This document shows positions 8,471 to 16,514 of a stretch of 64,000 bases of DNA, piece after piece. The notes under the pieces were generated by a model. It made no database searches. It was given only the letters and a program-made list of their open reading frames with translations, and was not told the DNA's origin. The stretch is from Brevibacillus parabrevis (lineage in GTDB: Bacteria; Bacillota; Bacilli; Brevibacillales; Brevibacillaceae). Each line of letters starts with the position of its first letter. The stretch's first letter is position 1. The stretch lies in assembly GCF_003710905.1 (NCBI RefSeq), contig NZ_RHHV01000005.1, positions 678,710 to 742,709 of the forward strand. The letters are read 5' to 3'. The position numbers were made by a program, and so were the translations under genes.

Positions 8471-9758
8471 AAAATTTGACGTGATTGTCGTCGGGGCAGG
8501 TCCGGCCGGAACAGCCTGTGCTTACACGCTAGCGAAGGCTGGTGTCAGTGTGCTGTTGATGGAAAGAGGCGAATATCCCGGCTCCAAAAATGTGATGGGC
8601 GGGGTGTTGTATCGCAAGACGATGGAGGATATCATCCCGGGCTTTTACAAGGAGGCTCCGGTCGAGCGGCCGATCGTGGAGCAGCGCTTTATGATGCTCG
8701 ATAAAGAATCGGCGCTCAATTTCAGCTACAAAGGCATGGAATGGGCGCAGGAGCCGTACAACAACTTCACGGTGCTCAGAGCCAAGTTCGACCAGTGGTT
8801 TGCCGATAAAGCGGTGCAGGAAGGCGCGCTTTTGCTGAATGAGACAGTGGCGTTATCCTGTATTGTCGAGGACGGCAAGGTCGTCGGGATCAAGACTGAC
8901 CGACCGGACGGCGATGTTTACGCCGATGTGGTCGTCCTCGCTGACGGGGTCAATTCGTTGTTGGCAAAATCGCTCGGCTTCCACAAGGAGTTTCGCCCTG
9001 ACGAGGTTGCGCTGGCTGTGATGGAAGTATTGAAGCTGGATCGCAAAATCATCGAGGACCGCTTTAATCTGGAGGGCGATCACGGCTGTACGATCGAGAT
9101 TTTTGGAGACTCGACCAAGGGAATACTGGGCACAGCCTGGCTCTATACGAACAAGGACAGCCTGAACATCGGCGTGGGCACGATGCTGTCCGGGCTGATC
9201 AAGCATAAGCTCAAGCCGTATGAGCTGCTGGATTACGTCAAGAACCATCCGATGATCCGCCCCTATATACAAGGCTGCGAGCAGCAGGAGTATTTGGCGC
9301 ACCTGATCCCGGAAGGCGGCTATCGCTCGATGCCAAAAGTCGTCGGAAACGGCGTCATCGTCGTGGGAGACGCGGCACAGCTCGTCAACGCGATTCACCG
9401 GGAAGGCTCGAACATGGCGATGGCTTCGGGGGTAATGGCTGCCGAGACGATTATGCAGGCAAGAGAGGCGAACGACTTCTCGGAAAAAATGCTCATGCCG
9501 TACCGCGACAGCCTGTTGAACAGCTTCGTCGGTCAGGATTTGAAAAAGTACAAGGATGCTACACACCATTTTGAAAAGTTCCCGCAATATTTTGAGCAGT
9601 ACATCCCGCTGATGAACAAGGCAGCCAGCCAAATGTTCACGGTGGACGGAAGCTCGAAGTGGAACAAGCAGAAAAAAATATGGAGCGATCTGGGCAGCGC
9701 CAAGGACAAGTGGAAAATGGCGCGCGATCTGATGAATGCATGGAGGGTGATGAAGTGA
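8463..9758 (+). CDS. fixC: FixC-type flavoprotein (ETF:quinone oxidoreductase-like)
   Basis: A 431-residue FAD protein with the N-terminal dinucleotide motif GAGPAGTACAYTLAKAG, then SKNVMGGVLY and a C-terminal VVGDAAQLVNAIHREGSNMAMASG. This matches FixC, the membrane-associated dehydrogenase that passes electrons from FixAB to quinone; in eukaryotic ETF-QO this part is fused to the ferredoxin domain, which here is the separate fixX. The start overlaps fixB by eight bases and the stop overlaps fixX (TGATG). Function inside the complex is inferred from the family and gene order. Confidence 0.92.
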   Translation: MAEKFDVIVVGAGPAGTACAYTLAKAGVSVLLMERGEYPGSKNVMGGVLYRKTMEDIIPGFYKEAPVERPIVEQRFMMLDKESALNFSYKGMEWAQEPYNNFTVLRAKFDQWFADKAVQEGALLLNETVALSCIVEDGKVVGIKTDRPDGDVYADVVVLADGVNSLLAKSLGFHKEFRPDEVALAVMEVLKLDRKIIEDRFNLEGDHGCTIEIFGDSTKGILGTAWLYTNKDSLNIGVGTMLSGLIKHKLKPYELLDYVKNHPMIRPYIQGCEQQEYLAHLIPEGGYRSMPKVVGNGVIVVGDAAQLVNAIHREGSNMAMASGVMAAETIMQAREANDFSEKMLMPYRDSLLNSFVGQDLKKYKDATHHFEKFPQYFEQYIPLMNKAASQMFTVDGSSKWNKQKKIWSDLGSAKDKWKMARDLMNAWRVMK

Positions 9759-10054
9759 TGACGCAAATACCCAAAGGGCAATCGATCGAAGAGAAGCAGT
9801 ATCTCGTTCGCTTCAAGGCAGATACGCAATCGCACCTGCACGTATTGAGCGCGGATGTGTGCGCGTCGCAATGCCCGGATAAGCTCTGTACGATCTTCTG
9901 TCCGGCGGAGGTTTACAAATGGGAAGAAGTGCGGATGCATGTGGGCTACGAGGGCTGCCACGAGTGCGGGAGCTGTCGCATCGGCTGTCCGCACGAAAAC
10001 ATCCGGTGGGAATACCCGAAGGGCGGCCACGGAATCATTTTCAGACTCGGATAA
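9758..10054 (+). CDS. fixX: Ferredoxin-like protein FixX
   Basis: A 98-residue ferredoxin-like protein. Cysteines are arranged as CHECGSCRIGCP (a normal 4Fe-4S pattern) plus an N-terminal run CASQC...C...CP characteristic of FixX and of the ETF-QO ferredoxin domain. It relays electrons with FixC. The ATG at 9758 overlaps the fixC stop and follows GGAGGG at a ten-base spacing; a GTG three bases earlier is possible. The stop overlaps the next small gene by one base (TAATG). Confidence 0.9.
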   Translation: MTQIPKGQSIEEKQYLVRFKADTQSHLHVLSADVCASQCPDKLCTIFCPAEVYKWEEVRMHVGYEGCHECGSCRIGCPHENIRWEYPKGGHGIIFRLG

Positions 10055-10245
10055 TGGGCGGGCGATCTCCGGTGATCCAAGTGGGTGATCTGGTCGTATT
10101 TGTGAAGGATGGAGCCAAAGGTGTCGTCATCAGCATCGAGGAAGAACGGTGTCAAGTTTTGTGGGAGGATGATTTTGTCAGTTGGGAGCAGCGCGAATGC
10201 TTGCTGGTCGCCAAAAAGGAACAGCCAGAACAGCGGGGGAGATGA
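10054..10245 (+). CDS. Small conserved-looking protein at the end of the fix operon
   Basis: A 63-residue protein I do not recognise. It starts one base inside the fixX stop codon, so it is probably co-translated with the fix operon. The central part (IQVGDLVVFVKDGAKGVVISI, then VLWEDDFVSWEQRECL) looks like a small KOW/SH3-type beta-barrel, with a basic, Gln-rich tail. There is no clear ribosome binding site of its own. The operon terminator begins inside its 3' end. A role in FixABCX assembly would be guesswork. Confidence 0.55.
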   Translation: MGGRSPVIQVGDLVVFVKDGAKGVVISIEEERCQVLWEDDFVSWEQRECLLVAKKEQPEQRGR

Positions 10246-10266
10246 CCCGGCGTTCTGGCTGTTTTT
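10221..10266. terminator. Terminator of the fix operon, probably bidirectional
   Basis: A perfect 11-bp stem ACAGCCAGAAC/GTTCTGGCTGT with a 20-base loop is followed by TTTTT on the plus strand, and by a T-rich stretch on the minus strand. The left arm lies inside the last codons of the small gene at 10054-10245. Confidence 0.85.
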
Positions 10267-10286
10267 CCTCTGTGGGTGAATTGTGT

Positions 10287-10748
10287 TTATTCAAGGCGGA
10301 AGGGGCGTGGAAAAGCTCTGGCCCCCCAAATGCGATAACAACCGAGTGCAGGTTGGGGCGAAGATAAGGAAACGATGAGGTAAGCGGCTTCCGTGTAGTG
10401 GGCGTAAGCGATGTCCTCGGTGGATGGAACGGGCGGAGCGGTTGGATGGGAATGGTAAATCCCGACCAGATTCTCGCCGCGCATGGCCATTTTATTTAGC
10501 ACCTTCTGAATTTGCCGTGTGCTCATGGCAAAAGCATCGGGGCGTTTCAGGACGTTTTCCATCCGCCAAATGGTCTGGGCGCTGTTGCCCCTTCCGGAAA
10601 GCAATCCGCATGCCTCATACGGTTTTTCTTCTTGGCAATGTCGAACCATTTCGTCCCACACAGATCGGGTCATGGAAAAGGGTGTTTCGGTTGTATTAGC
10701 CTTGCCAACGTCTGCCGCAGCATCCTCCGGTTGTTTTGGATTGGACAA
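10287..10748 (-). CDS. JAMM/MPN (M67) family metallo-isopeptidase-like protein
   Basis: A frame of 153 codons containing a complete JAMM zinc motif: Glu45 in EACGLLSG, then HSHPTAPPVPSTED (His99, His101, Ser109, Asp112), which fits E-xn-HSH-x7-S-x2-D. Relatives cleave isopeptide bonds or process ubiquitin-like and sulfur-carrier proteins. The start is a problem: the only codons available are a TTG at 10748 and an ATG at 10673, neither with a ribosome binding site. The frame overlaps, at +1, a short upstream gene (10696-10878) that has an excellent ribosome binding site and promoter. The two may therefore be one protein separated by a frameshift. The substrate is unknown. It lies downstream of the spore-surface-like genes. 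Confidence 0.75.
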   Translation of the reverse strand: MSNPKQPEDAAADVGKANTTETPFSMTRSVWDEMVRHCQEEKPYEACGLLSGRGNSAQTIWRMENVLKRPDAFAMSTRQIQKVLNKMAMRGENLVGIYHSHPTAPPVPSTEDIAYAHYTEAAYLIVSLSSPQPALGCYRIWGARAFPRPFRLE

Positions 10749-10878
10749 AGGGTTTCACGTTGTGCACAGGCCCGGATTTTGGCAGTGGCGATGGCGGCAT
10801 CCCCAGCGGACGCATGCCTTGGCGAACAGGGCGTTGCTGACGCTGATTGTAAAGTGCGCGGAGTTGATCTGGTGTCAT
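10696..10878 (-). CDS. Short Pro/Gln/Arg-rich protein, or the N-terminus of the JAMM protein
   Basis: A 60-codon frame starting at an ATG six bases after GGGAGGGA. The first 45 residues are basic and Pro/Gln-rich (MTPDQLRALYNQRQQRP, MPPSPLPKSGPVHNVKP); the last ones (GGCCGRRWQG) look like out-of-frame translation. Shifting +1 at the AAA CCC TTT G stretch near 10750 continues smoothly into NPKQPEDAAAD and the JAMM domain, giving about 195 residues. CCC-T is a known +1 slippage-prone context, but a sequencing error or a true mutation is equally possible. A sigma-K-like promoter lies just upstream. Confidence 0.55.
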   Translation of the reverse strand: MTPDQLRALYNQRQQRPVRQGMRPLGMPPSPLPKSGPVHNVKPFVQSKTTGGCCGRRWQG

Positions 10879-10900
10879 GGATTTCCCTCCCTTTCTGTAC

Positions 10901-10927
10901 TGTACTATGTTTTATTCAGCGAGCTGT
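10901..10927 (-). promoter_or_regulatory. Sigma-K-like promoter before the JAMM gene region
   Basis: On the minus strand an AC dinucleotide is followed after 16 bases by CATAGTACA, close to the sigma-K consensus (AC, 16-17 bases, CATAnnnTA; one mismatch). It would start a leader of about 20 bases before the ATG at 10878. Late mother-cell expression is inferred. Confidence 0.45.
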
Positions 10928-10960
10928 CGAGTGGTAACGGCGATCGCACATTGCAACTGG

Positions 10961-13900
10961 TCACTTGAACGGGTTGAATGTGTTTCCTTGCTGCGTATGC
11001 GGCGGCATCTTGAACGAGATTGGGCTGGAAGCAGGGATGTTGTTGTTTGCGTTGCCGTTCATGTTGCCGTTCATGTGGCCGTTCATGGACGAAGAAGTGC
11101 TGTGCGGCAGTTGGCTCAACGTCTTGTTTGCCCGCGCTTCTTTTTGGCTGAAATCTTTTATGGCTTGTCTGTACTTCTCCTCTTTCTCCTGATGCTCCTT
11201 GACCAACTGTTTTAGTCCGGCGACTGTCTTTTTCAAGACAAGCTCCTGGGTAGTGATTTGCTCCAGTTGTTTTTCTTTTTCTTTGAGCTGTTGCTTGAAG
11301 GAGTGAATCGTGTCTTCCAGGCGTTTGTTCCAGCTGCTTTCATCCGTCTGTTGCAAAGTCAGCTTGTCTTCGGCGGCCCGCAGCTGCTTCTGGATCGCGG
11401 ACAAGTTTGCGTTTGCTTCGGTTAGCTGTTTTTGCGCGTCGTCGAGCTGTTGTTGTTTTGCGGTCAGGCGCGCTTCCAGTTCTTTCGTTGCTTCCAGCTG
11501 TTGGGAAGCGGTGTTTAGCTGCTGAACGAGCGAAAGGTGCTTGTCGTTCAATTGCTCATACGATTGGCGACTCGTTTGCAGTTCGCTGCTCTTTTGTTCC
11601 AATTCTTGCTTCAACTGCTGCTCCTGTTGCTCCAATCGGGCGATCGCTGCTTCCAGCTGTTGCTGCTTGGTCAGCAGCTGTACTTCCTGCTCGCGAGCGG
11701 CATGGAGTTGCTGGGAAGTAACGTCGAACAGGGAAGTTGTGCTTTGCAGTTGGGTTTTTGTTTCGTCCAGTTGTTTGGTCGCCTCGGCGAGTTGTTGCGC
11801 AGAACTGTTAAGCTGCTGAAGCGTCTGGGTGTGCTTTTCGCCCAATTCGAGATAGTCGCGGTGGGCGTCTTGCAGTTCGGTATTTTTTTGTTCCAAAGCT
11901 TGTTGCCACAGTCGCTCTTGTTGCTCCCACTGGGCAATGCTTGCTTCGAGTTGTTGTTGCTTCGCGGTCAGCTGCGCTGCCTGCTCGCGAGCGGCTTGGA
12001 GTTGCTCTGTGGTGTCTTGCAGTTGTGCAGTTGTGCTTTCCAGTTGTTGCTGTGTTTCGCCGAGTTGTTGGGAAGATGCGTCCAGTTGGGAGCGGGTGTT
12101 TTGCAGTTCGGCTTGAGTATCTGCCAACTGTTGCTGTGCTTCGTCAAGCTGCTGGGAAGCTGTGTTCAACTGCTGAAGCGCTTGCTCGTGTTTTCCGCTC
12201 AGTTCGAGGTAGTCCTGATGAGCGCTATGCAGCTCGGCTGTTTTTTGTTCCAAAGCTTGCTGCCAGAAAACTTCCTGCTGCTCCCAGTCCGCGATGCTTG
12301 CCTGGAGCTGCTCCTGCCTCGCAACCAGCTGCGCCTTGGAGGCAAGGGCGCTTTCGAGCTGTCGGGAAGTGGCGTCAAGCTGCTGCGCAGTCGTGTCGAG
12401 TTGCTGAGTAGTCACGTCAAGTTGCTGCAAAGCGTCGTCAAGCTGCTCGGACTTGGCATCGAGCAGGGAAGTCGTGCTGTGCAGTTGAGCCGCCGTTTCC
12501 GCCAAAAGCTGGTTCGCTTCGACGAGTTGGGCGGAAGTGGTGTCAAGCTGCTGCGAAGTAGTGTCGAGTTGCTGAGTGGTCACGTCAAGTTGCTGTAAAG
12601 CGTCGTCAAGCTGCTCGGACTTGGCATCGAGCAGGGAAGTCGTGCTGTGCAGTTGAGCCGCCGTTTCCGCCAAAAGTTGGTTCGCTTCGCCGAGCTGAGC
12701 GGAGGTGGTGTCGAGCTGCTGCGAAGTAGTGTCGAGTTGCTGAGTGGTCACGTCAAGTTGCTGCAAAGCGTCGTCAAGCTGCTCGGACTTGGCATCGAGC
12801 AGGGAAGTCGTGGTTTGCAGTTGAGCAGCCGTTTCCGCCAAAAGCTGGTTCGCTTCGCCGAGCTGAGCGGAGGTGGTGTCGAGCTGCTGCGAAGTAGTGT
12901 CGAGTTGCTGAGTGGTCACGTCAAGTTGCTGCAAAGCGTCGTCAAGCTGCTCGGACTTGGCATCGAGCAGGAAAGTCGTGTTTTGCAGTTGAGCAGCCGT
13001 TTCCGCCAAAAGCTGGTTCGCTTCGCCGAGCTGAGCGGAAGTAGTGTCAAGCTGCTGCGCAGTCGTGTCGAGCTGCTTCGTGGTCACGTCAAGTTGCTGC
13101 AAAGCGTCGTCAAGCTGCTCGGATTTGGCATCGAGCAGGGAAGTCGTGGTTTGCAGTTGAGCCGCCGTTTCCGCCAAAAGTTGGTTCGCTTCGCCGAGCT
13201 GAGCGGAAGTAGTGTCAAGCTGCTGCGCAGTCGTGTCGAGTTGCTGCGTAGTCACGTCAAGTTGCTGCAAAGCGTCGTCGAGCTGCTCAGCCTTGGCATC
13301 GAGCTGTTGAGAGGTCGCGTCAAGCTGTTGAACCACCTGGTCGTGCTTCGCATTCCACTCGTGGGACAGGTGGAGCGCAGCTTGCACCTCAGCGTCTTTT
13401 TGCTCAAGCGCCTCGGTCCACACGATCTTTTGTTGCTCCCAATGCGTGACGGCTGCTTCGAGCTGTTGCTGTTGGGCGAGAAGCTGCGTCTCGTGTTCGC
13501 GAGCGGCATCGAGCTGGCGGGAAGCGGCGTCAAGCTGTTGTGTAGTTTGATCCAGTTGCCGGGAAGTCGCGTCAAGCTGTTGCGCAGTGTGATCCAGCTG
13601 CTGGGAGGCGGCGTCGAGTTGGGAAGTTGTGCTGTGCAGCCGGGCTGTGGTGTCTTCCAGTTGCTGATTTGTTTCGTCGAGTTGCTGTGCCGTTGTGCCC
13701 AGCTGTTGCAGCGTCTGATCGTGCCTTTCAATTAACGCCAAATAATCGTGATGAGCCGCGATCAGCTCAGCGTCTTTTTTCTCCAGGGCTTGCTGCAACG
13801 AAAGCTCCTGCTGTTCCCGCTGAACAAGGGCAGCTTCCAGCTGTTGCTGCTTCTCGACCAGCTCCTGCTCCAGAGCGCGGGCCGCGTCAAGCTGCTGGGA

Positions 13901-15031
13901 GGTAGCTTCCAGCTGGGCCGAGGCGTTTTGCAATTGTACGGTTGTCTCGTGCAGTTGCCGTGCGGTTTCATCTAAGTGCTGCTGTTTGAGCAAAAGCTGC
14001 GCTTCCAGATCGCGTGCAGCTTCCAGTTGCTGGGACGCGTTTGTCAGCTGTGCGGACGTGTCTTGCAAAAGTTGAGTCGTTTCTTGGAGTTGCAGGGAAG
14101 TTGTTTCCAGATTCTTGTTTGTCGCTTCCAACTGTTGGCGCTTGGTGTGCAGGTCTTGCTGGGATGCTTCCAGCTGCTCTTGCAAATGCTCCAGCTGGGA
14201 AAGCTGCTCCTGTTCCACGAGTTGGGCGCTTTCGTATTCGTCGTGCATATGCTCAAGCGCTCGTTTCCAGGAATTTTCCTGCTGCTCCAAATGGGTAATC
14301 GTTTCGAGCAACTGCTGGCGTTCTGCAAGCAGCTCCTCGATCTTGTCACGCTGTTGTTGCTGCTGCTCATGCAACTGGGTGTTGACCTGCTCCGACGAGG
14401 CGATCAGCTGTGCCAGTTCTGCTTCTTTTCGTCTCGCTTCCTCCAGCTGCTGCTGTGCGTGCTCGCTGGCGGACTCATATGATTTCAGCTTCGCCAGGCT
14501 TTGCTCCCACTCCGCTTCCTTTTTCTCAAAGTGATCCAGCCTGCGCTGCAATAGTTCGATACGCTCCCGCAAAGTGGCTTCCATGGCCTCATGCTTGGAA
14601 ATGGCTTCCGCGAGCTTGGGGGATGTTTCATGCTCGTGCAGCTCGCTCCGCAGCTCATCTACCGTTCGCTTCAGCTTGCCCTCCCGATCTTTGTAGACCG
14701 AAATGGCTTTTTCGCGCTGCTGGAGAAGGTTCTGGTAGTGGTCCAGTTTCGCTTCCAGATCGCTGAGCAGCTTCTGCGACTGATCCGTGTACTGCTGCCA
14801 TTCATTTGCTTTTTGGTCCAGATCGGCGAGGGTCTGGTGCAGTTCCTCCAGCTGTGCCCGGTATTCCTGGTTTTCCAGGCTGGTTGCTTCTATCTTTTCC
14901 TCAAGCTCCATCACTCTCATGCCCAGTTGGTTAGCTTTGTCCTCGTAGTAGTACGCCTGTTTTTTCAGCAAAAGGAACTTCTCGTTCCCTGCTTTTGGCT
15001 TGCTTGTGCTGGAGGTTCTTTTTTTAAGCAC
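10961..15031 (-). CDS. Giant repetitive coiled-coil protein, probable spore-surface fibre protein
   Basis: A 1356-residue protein almost entirely built of heptads, many of the form QQLDTTS, with Leu every seventh residue and Gln, Thr, Asp and Ser elsewhere. The N-terminus is basic (MLKKRTSSTSKPK) and without a signal peptide. Residues about 30-330 are a mixed charged coiled coil. The rest alternates blocks like QQQLEASIAQWEQQE..WQQALEQK with Thr/Gln-rich heptads. Near the middle lie five full copies and one partial copy of a 56-residue unit (eight heptads). A non-coiled tail is rich in Asn, Met, Gly and Pro (SSSMNGHMNGNMNG, ending GNTFNPFK). The start is a GTG with AAAAGGAGG eight bases upstream. 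No enzyme motif is visible. Neighbours suggest a spore coat or exosporium role; that is inference. Large frames antisense to it are artefacts of the repeats. Confidence 0.8.
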   Translation of the reverse strand: MLKKRTSSTSKPKAGNEKFLLLKKQAYYYEDKANQLGMRVMELEEKIEATSLENQEYRAQLEELHQTLADLDQKANEWQQYTDQSQKLLSDLEAKLDHYQNLLQQREKAISVYKDREGKLKRTVDELRSELHEHETSPKLAEAISKHEAMEATLRERIELLQRRLDHFEKKEAEWEQSLAKLKSYESASEHAQQQLEEARRKEAELAQLIASSEQVNTQLHEQQQQQRDKIEELLAERQQLLETITHLEQQENSWKRALEHMHDEYESAQLVEQEQLSQLEHLQEQLEASQQDLHTKRQQLEATNKNLETTSLQLQETTQLLQDTSAQLTNASQQLEAARDLEAQLLLKQQHLDETARQLHETTVQLQNASAQLEATSQQLDAARALEQELVEKQQQLEAALVQREQQELSLQQALEKKDAELIAAHHDYLALIERHDQTLQQLGTTAQQLDETNQQLEDTTARLHSTTSQLDAASQQLDHTAQQLDATSRQLDQTTQQLDAASRQLDAAREHETQLLAQQQQLEAAVTHWEQQKIVWTEALEQKDAEVQAALHLSHEWNAKHDQVVQQLDATSQQLDAKAEQLDDALQQLDVTTQQLDTTAQQLDTTSAQLGEANQLLAETAAQLQTTTSLLDAKSEQLDDALQQLDVTTKQLDTTAQQLDTTSAQLGEANQLLAETAAQLQNTTFLLDAKSEQLDDALQQLDVTTQQLDTTSQQLDTTSAQLGEANQLLAETAAQLQTTTSLLDAKSEQLDDALQQLDVTTQQLDTTSQQLDTTSAQLGEANQLLAETAAQLHSTTSLLDAKSEQLDDALQQLDVTTQQLDTTSQQLDTTSAQLVEANQLLAETAAQLHSTTSLLDAKSEQLDDALQQLDVTTQQLDTTAQQLDATSRQLESALASKAQLVARQEQLQASIADWEQQEVFWQQALEQKTAELHSAHQDYLELSGKHEQALQQLNTASQQLDEAQQQLADTQAELQNTRSQLDASSQQLGETQQQLESTTAQLQDTTEQLQAAREQAAQLTAKQQQLEASIAQWEQQERLWQQALEQKNTELQDAHRDYLELGEKHTQTLQQLNSSAQQLAEATKQLDETKTQLQSTTSLFDVTSQQLHAAREQEVQLLTKQQQLEAAIARLEQQEQQLKQELEQKSSELQTSRQSYEQLNDKHLSLVQQLNTASQQLEATKELEARLTAKQQQLDDAQKQLTEANANLSAIQKQLRAAEDKLTLQQTDESSWNKRLEDTIHSFKQQLKEKEKQLEQITTQELVLKKTVAGLKQLVKEHQEKEEKYRQAIKDFSQKEARANKTLSQLPHSTSSSMNGHMNGNMNGNANNNIPASSPISFKMPPHTQQGNTFNPFK
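12400..13318 (-). repeat. 168-bp tandem repeats inside the coiled-coil gene
   Basis: The same phase point (CGTCGTCA, or CGTCGTCG in the last copy) recurs at 12433, 12601, 12769, 12937, 13105 and 13273, exactly 168 bases apart. Each unit encodes 56 residues (LDAKSEQ-LDDALQQ-LDVTTQQ and onwards). Copies differ by only a few bases, so the array is young or is being homogenised and could vary in copy number between strains. Confidence 0.95.
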
Positions 15032-15068
15032 AGTGTTGTCCTCCTTTTTTGCGTAAGGTTATCCTCTA

Positions 15069-15096
15069 TAGACATATGTAATGGTCGGCATTTGGT
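15069..15096 (-). promoter_or_regulatory. Weak sigma-K-like promoter before the coiled-coil gene
   Basis: On the minus strand AC is followed after 16 bases by CATATGTCTA. The -35 spacing and CATA match, but the downstream TA is displaced by one base. It ends about 38 bases before the GTG start. Confidence 0.3.
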
Positions 15097-15137
15097 GCCT
15101 GTATCCCGATGCGGCCAATCTGGCGGCAAAAGAAACG

Positions 15138-15166
15138 AAAAAAGGGAGAAGACAAAGTCTTCTCCC
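15138..15166 (-). terminator. Rho-independent terminator after the SPOCS-like gene
   Basis: A perfect 10-bp stem GGGAGAAGAC/GTCTTCTCCC with a 3-base loop is followed on the minus strand by TTTTTTCG. It separates the 400-residue protein gene from the coiled-coil gene, which therefore needs its own promoter. Confidence 0.88.
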
Positions 15167-15204
15167 GGTGGAAACACCAGTATAGTTTGCAGGAAGCAGG
15201 AAGC

Positions 15205-16407
15205 TTACGGCGTGGTGATGACGATGTCTCCGAATGTGACGCAATCGCGCACCAGCAATTGCTCGTCGGGAACGATGGTGAGGTTGGCAGAGAAGACGAG
15301 GATGCCGTTTGCATCTGTCAGTGTCAGGATGATCACGTCTGGCAGACCGAGTGCTGTTTCGGCCAGAGTCAAGGAGTAGGTCATGAACTCTTGCGCTCCG
15401 GTTGCTGTGAAGGTTCTCACGCCGGTACCGGATACGACCAGACCAGTGATCAGATCCAGACCTGGCAGCACGGTAATGCACGTAGGCGAACTGATCGAGG
15501 TAGGCGAGAAGCTGAAGCTTTGGTCGCCCAACAGGTCAGTCAAGACTGTATCGAAGAAATTAAAGGTGAACGAGCTGCTGGATGGATCGCAGCTTGGGCA
15601 GATATCGGCGATGAGCTGGACTGTACCGACTGCGATTTCGAGTGGGATACCGATGCTGATCGATACGTTCGGGATCAGTGCGTTTACGGACGCCTGGCAA
15701 TCGCAGTTGCGAACTGGGAAGATTGGCGGGCATTGTGGCGGGAATGTGATCGGCGGGCAACGGAAAGAAGGCGTTGGCGACGGTACAGGAATGTTGTTAG
15801 GACGCGGCGAGCAGAATTTGGCGAGCACTTCGAGTTTGACTTCCGCTTCTACCTGGATTTCCACGCACACAATGACATCCAGCTGAACCATGCCGCCGAG
15901 GAGTACGTTGCCTGTAGGGCTGCATTCCAGGGCGCTGATTCGGCAAACGATGTTGTCTTCGTCAAGCGGTTCAGGCAAGCACAGTACGACCTCCTGATCG
16001 AACTGTACCGTTGTCGTAAATTCGCAGAGTGGCGTTCCGTCTGCGAAAACGCGCACGATAACAGTGGCGCTGAACACGAAGCGGACAACACCTACGCGGA
16101 CGGTTGTGCCGTTGACTGTGATGTTTTCGCGGCGAATGCTGACGACGCTGCAGCTAGGGCCAGGAGATACAGGCTCTACGCACGAGATGGAAATATCTTG
16201 CCCTGCACGAATAGCTGCGTCCACAAGTGCTCGACAATCGTCGGGAAGGGCAATCTTGTTCCGGTAGCTGTTAGCAAGAACGACCCAGTCGTACACCTTT
16301 TGAACGCGAATGCACTCTTCCTGAAGGTTGTTCGGAGTAGGAGGAGTAGCGGTCGGTGTTGGTGTAGGGAGCTGGCGACCCATAATGGGCTTCACAGGAT
16401 GTTTCAC
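15205..16407 (-). CDS. SPOCS/DUF3794-like spore-surface protein candidate
   Basis: A 400-residue protein with a Pro/Thr leader (QLPTPTPTATPPTP), no signal peptide and no membrane segment. Residues about 25-200 are beta-rich and Cys-containing, with a stretch GGMVQLDVIVCVEIQVEAEV and the pattern of SPOCS (DUF3794) domains found in spore-coat assembly and exosporium-type proteins. A Pro/Cys-rich hinge (SPRPNNIPVPSPTPSFRCPP) leads to a second, Ser/Thr-rich beta domain (residues about 240-400). The start is GTG with AGGAAGG upstream. The many cysteines suit the cross-linked outer layers of spores. ExsC-like spore proteins of Brevibacillus are a possible comparison; I could not align them. Function is inferred. 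Confidence 0.6.
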   Translation of the reverse strand: MKHPVKPIMGRQLPTPTPTATPPTPNNLQEECIRVQKVYDWVVLANSYRNKIALPDDCRALVDAAIRAGQDISISCVEPVSPGPSCSVVSIRRENITVNGTTVRVGVVRFVFSATVIVRVFADGTPLCEFTTTVQFDQEVVLCLPEPLDEDNIVCRISALECSPTGNVLLGGMVQLDVIVCVEIQVEAEVKLEVLAKFCSPRPNNIPVPSPTPSFRCPPITFPPQCPPIFPVRNCDCQASVNALIPNVSISIGIPLEIAVGTVQLIADICPSCDPSSSSFTFNFFDTVLTDLLGDQSFSFSPTSISSPTCITVLPGLDLITGLVVSGTGVRTFTATGAQEFMTYSLTLAETALGLPDVIILTLTDANGILVFSANLTIVPDEQLLVRDCVTFGDIVITTP

Positions 16408-16449
16408 CGTAAGAATCCTTCCTTTCCTAGGGGATTTGCTTTGCAGTTA

Positions 16450-16458
16450 CATACTATG
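16450..16458 (-). promoter_or_regulatory. Possible sigma-K -10 element
   Basis: CATAGTATG on the minus strand, about 43 bases before the GTG start of the SPOCS-like gene, matches CATAnnnTA except for the last base. No AC lies at the right -35 distance. Confidence 0.25.
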
Positions 16459-16514
16459 TGGGCAAGGGGAAATTTGCTTGTCAACGAATGCCCATTTTTT
16501 AGGTGAAAGACGGA

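Noticed and set aside
12400..13318. CRISPR array
   Set aside because: The 168-bp repeats are contiguous, in frame and coding; there are no unique spacers and no cas genes nearby.
11537..13735. Several Leu/Cys-rich frames antisense to the coiled-coil gene
   Set aside because: They arise from the reverse of the CAG/CTG-rich heptad codons. The composition is not protein-like and no start signals are present.
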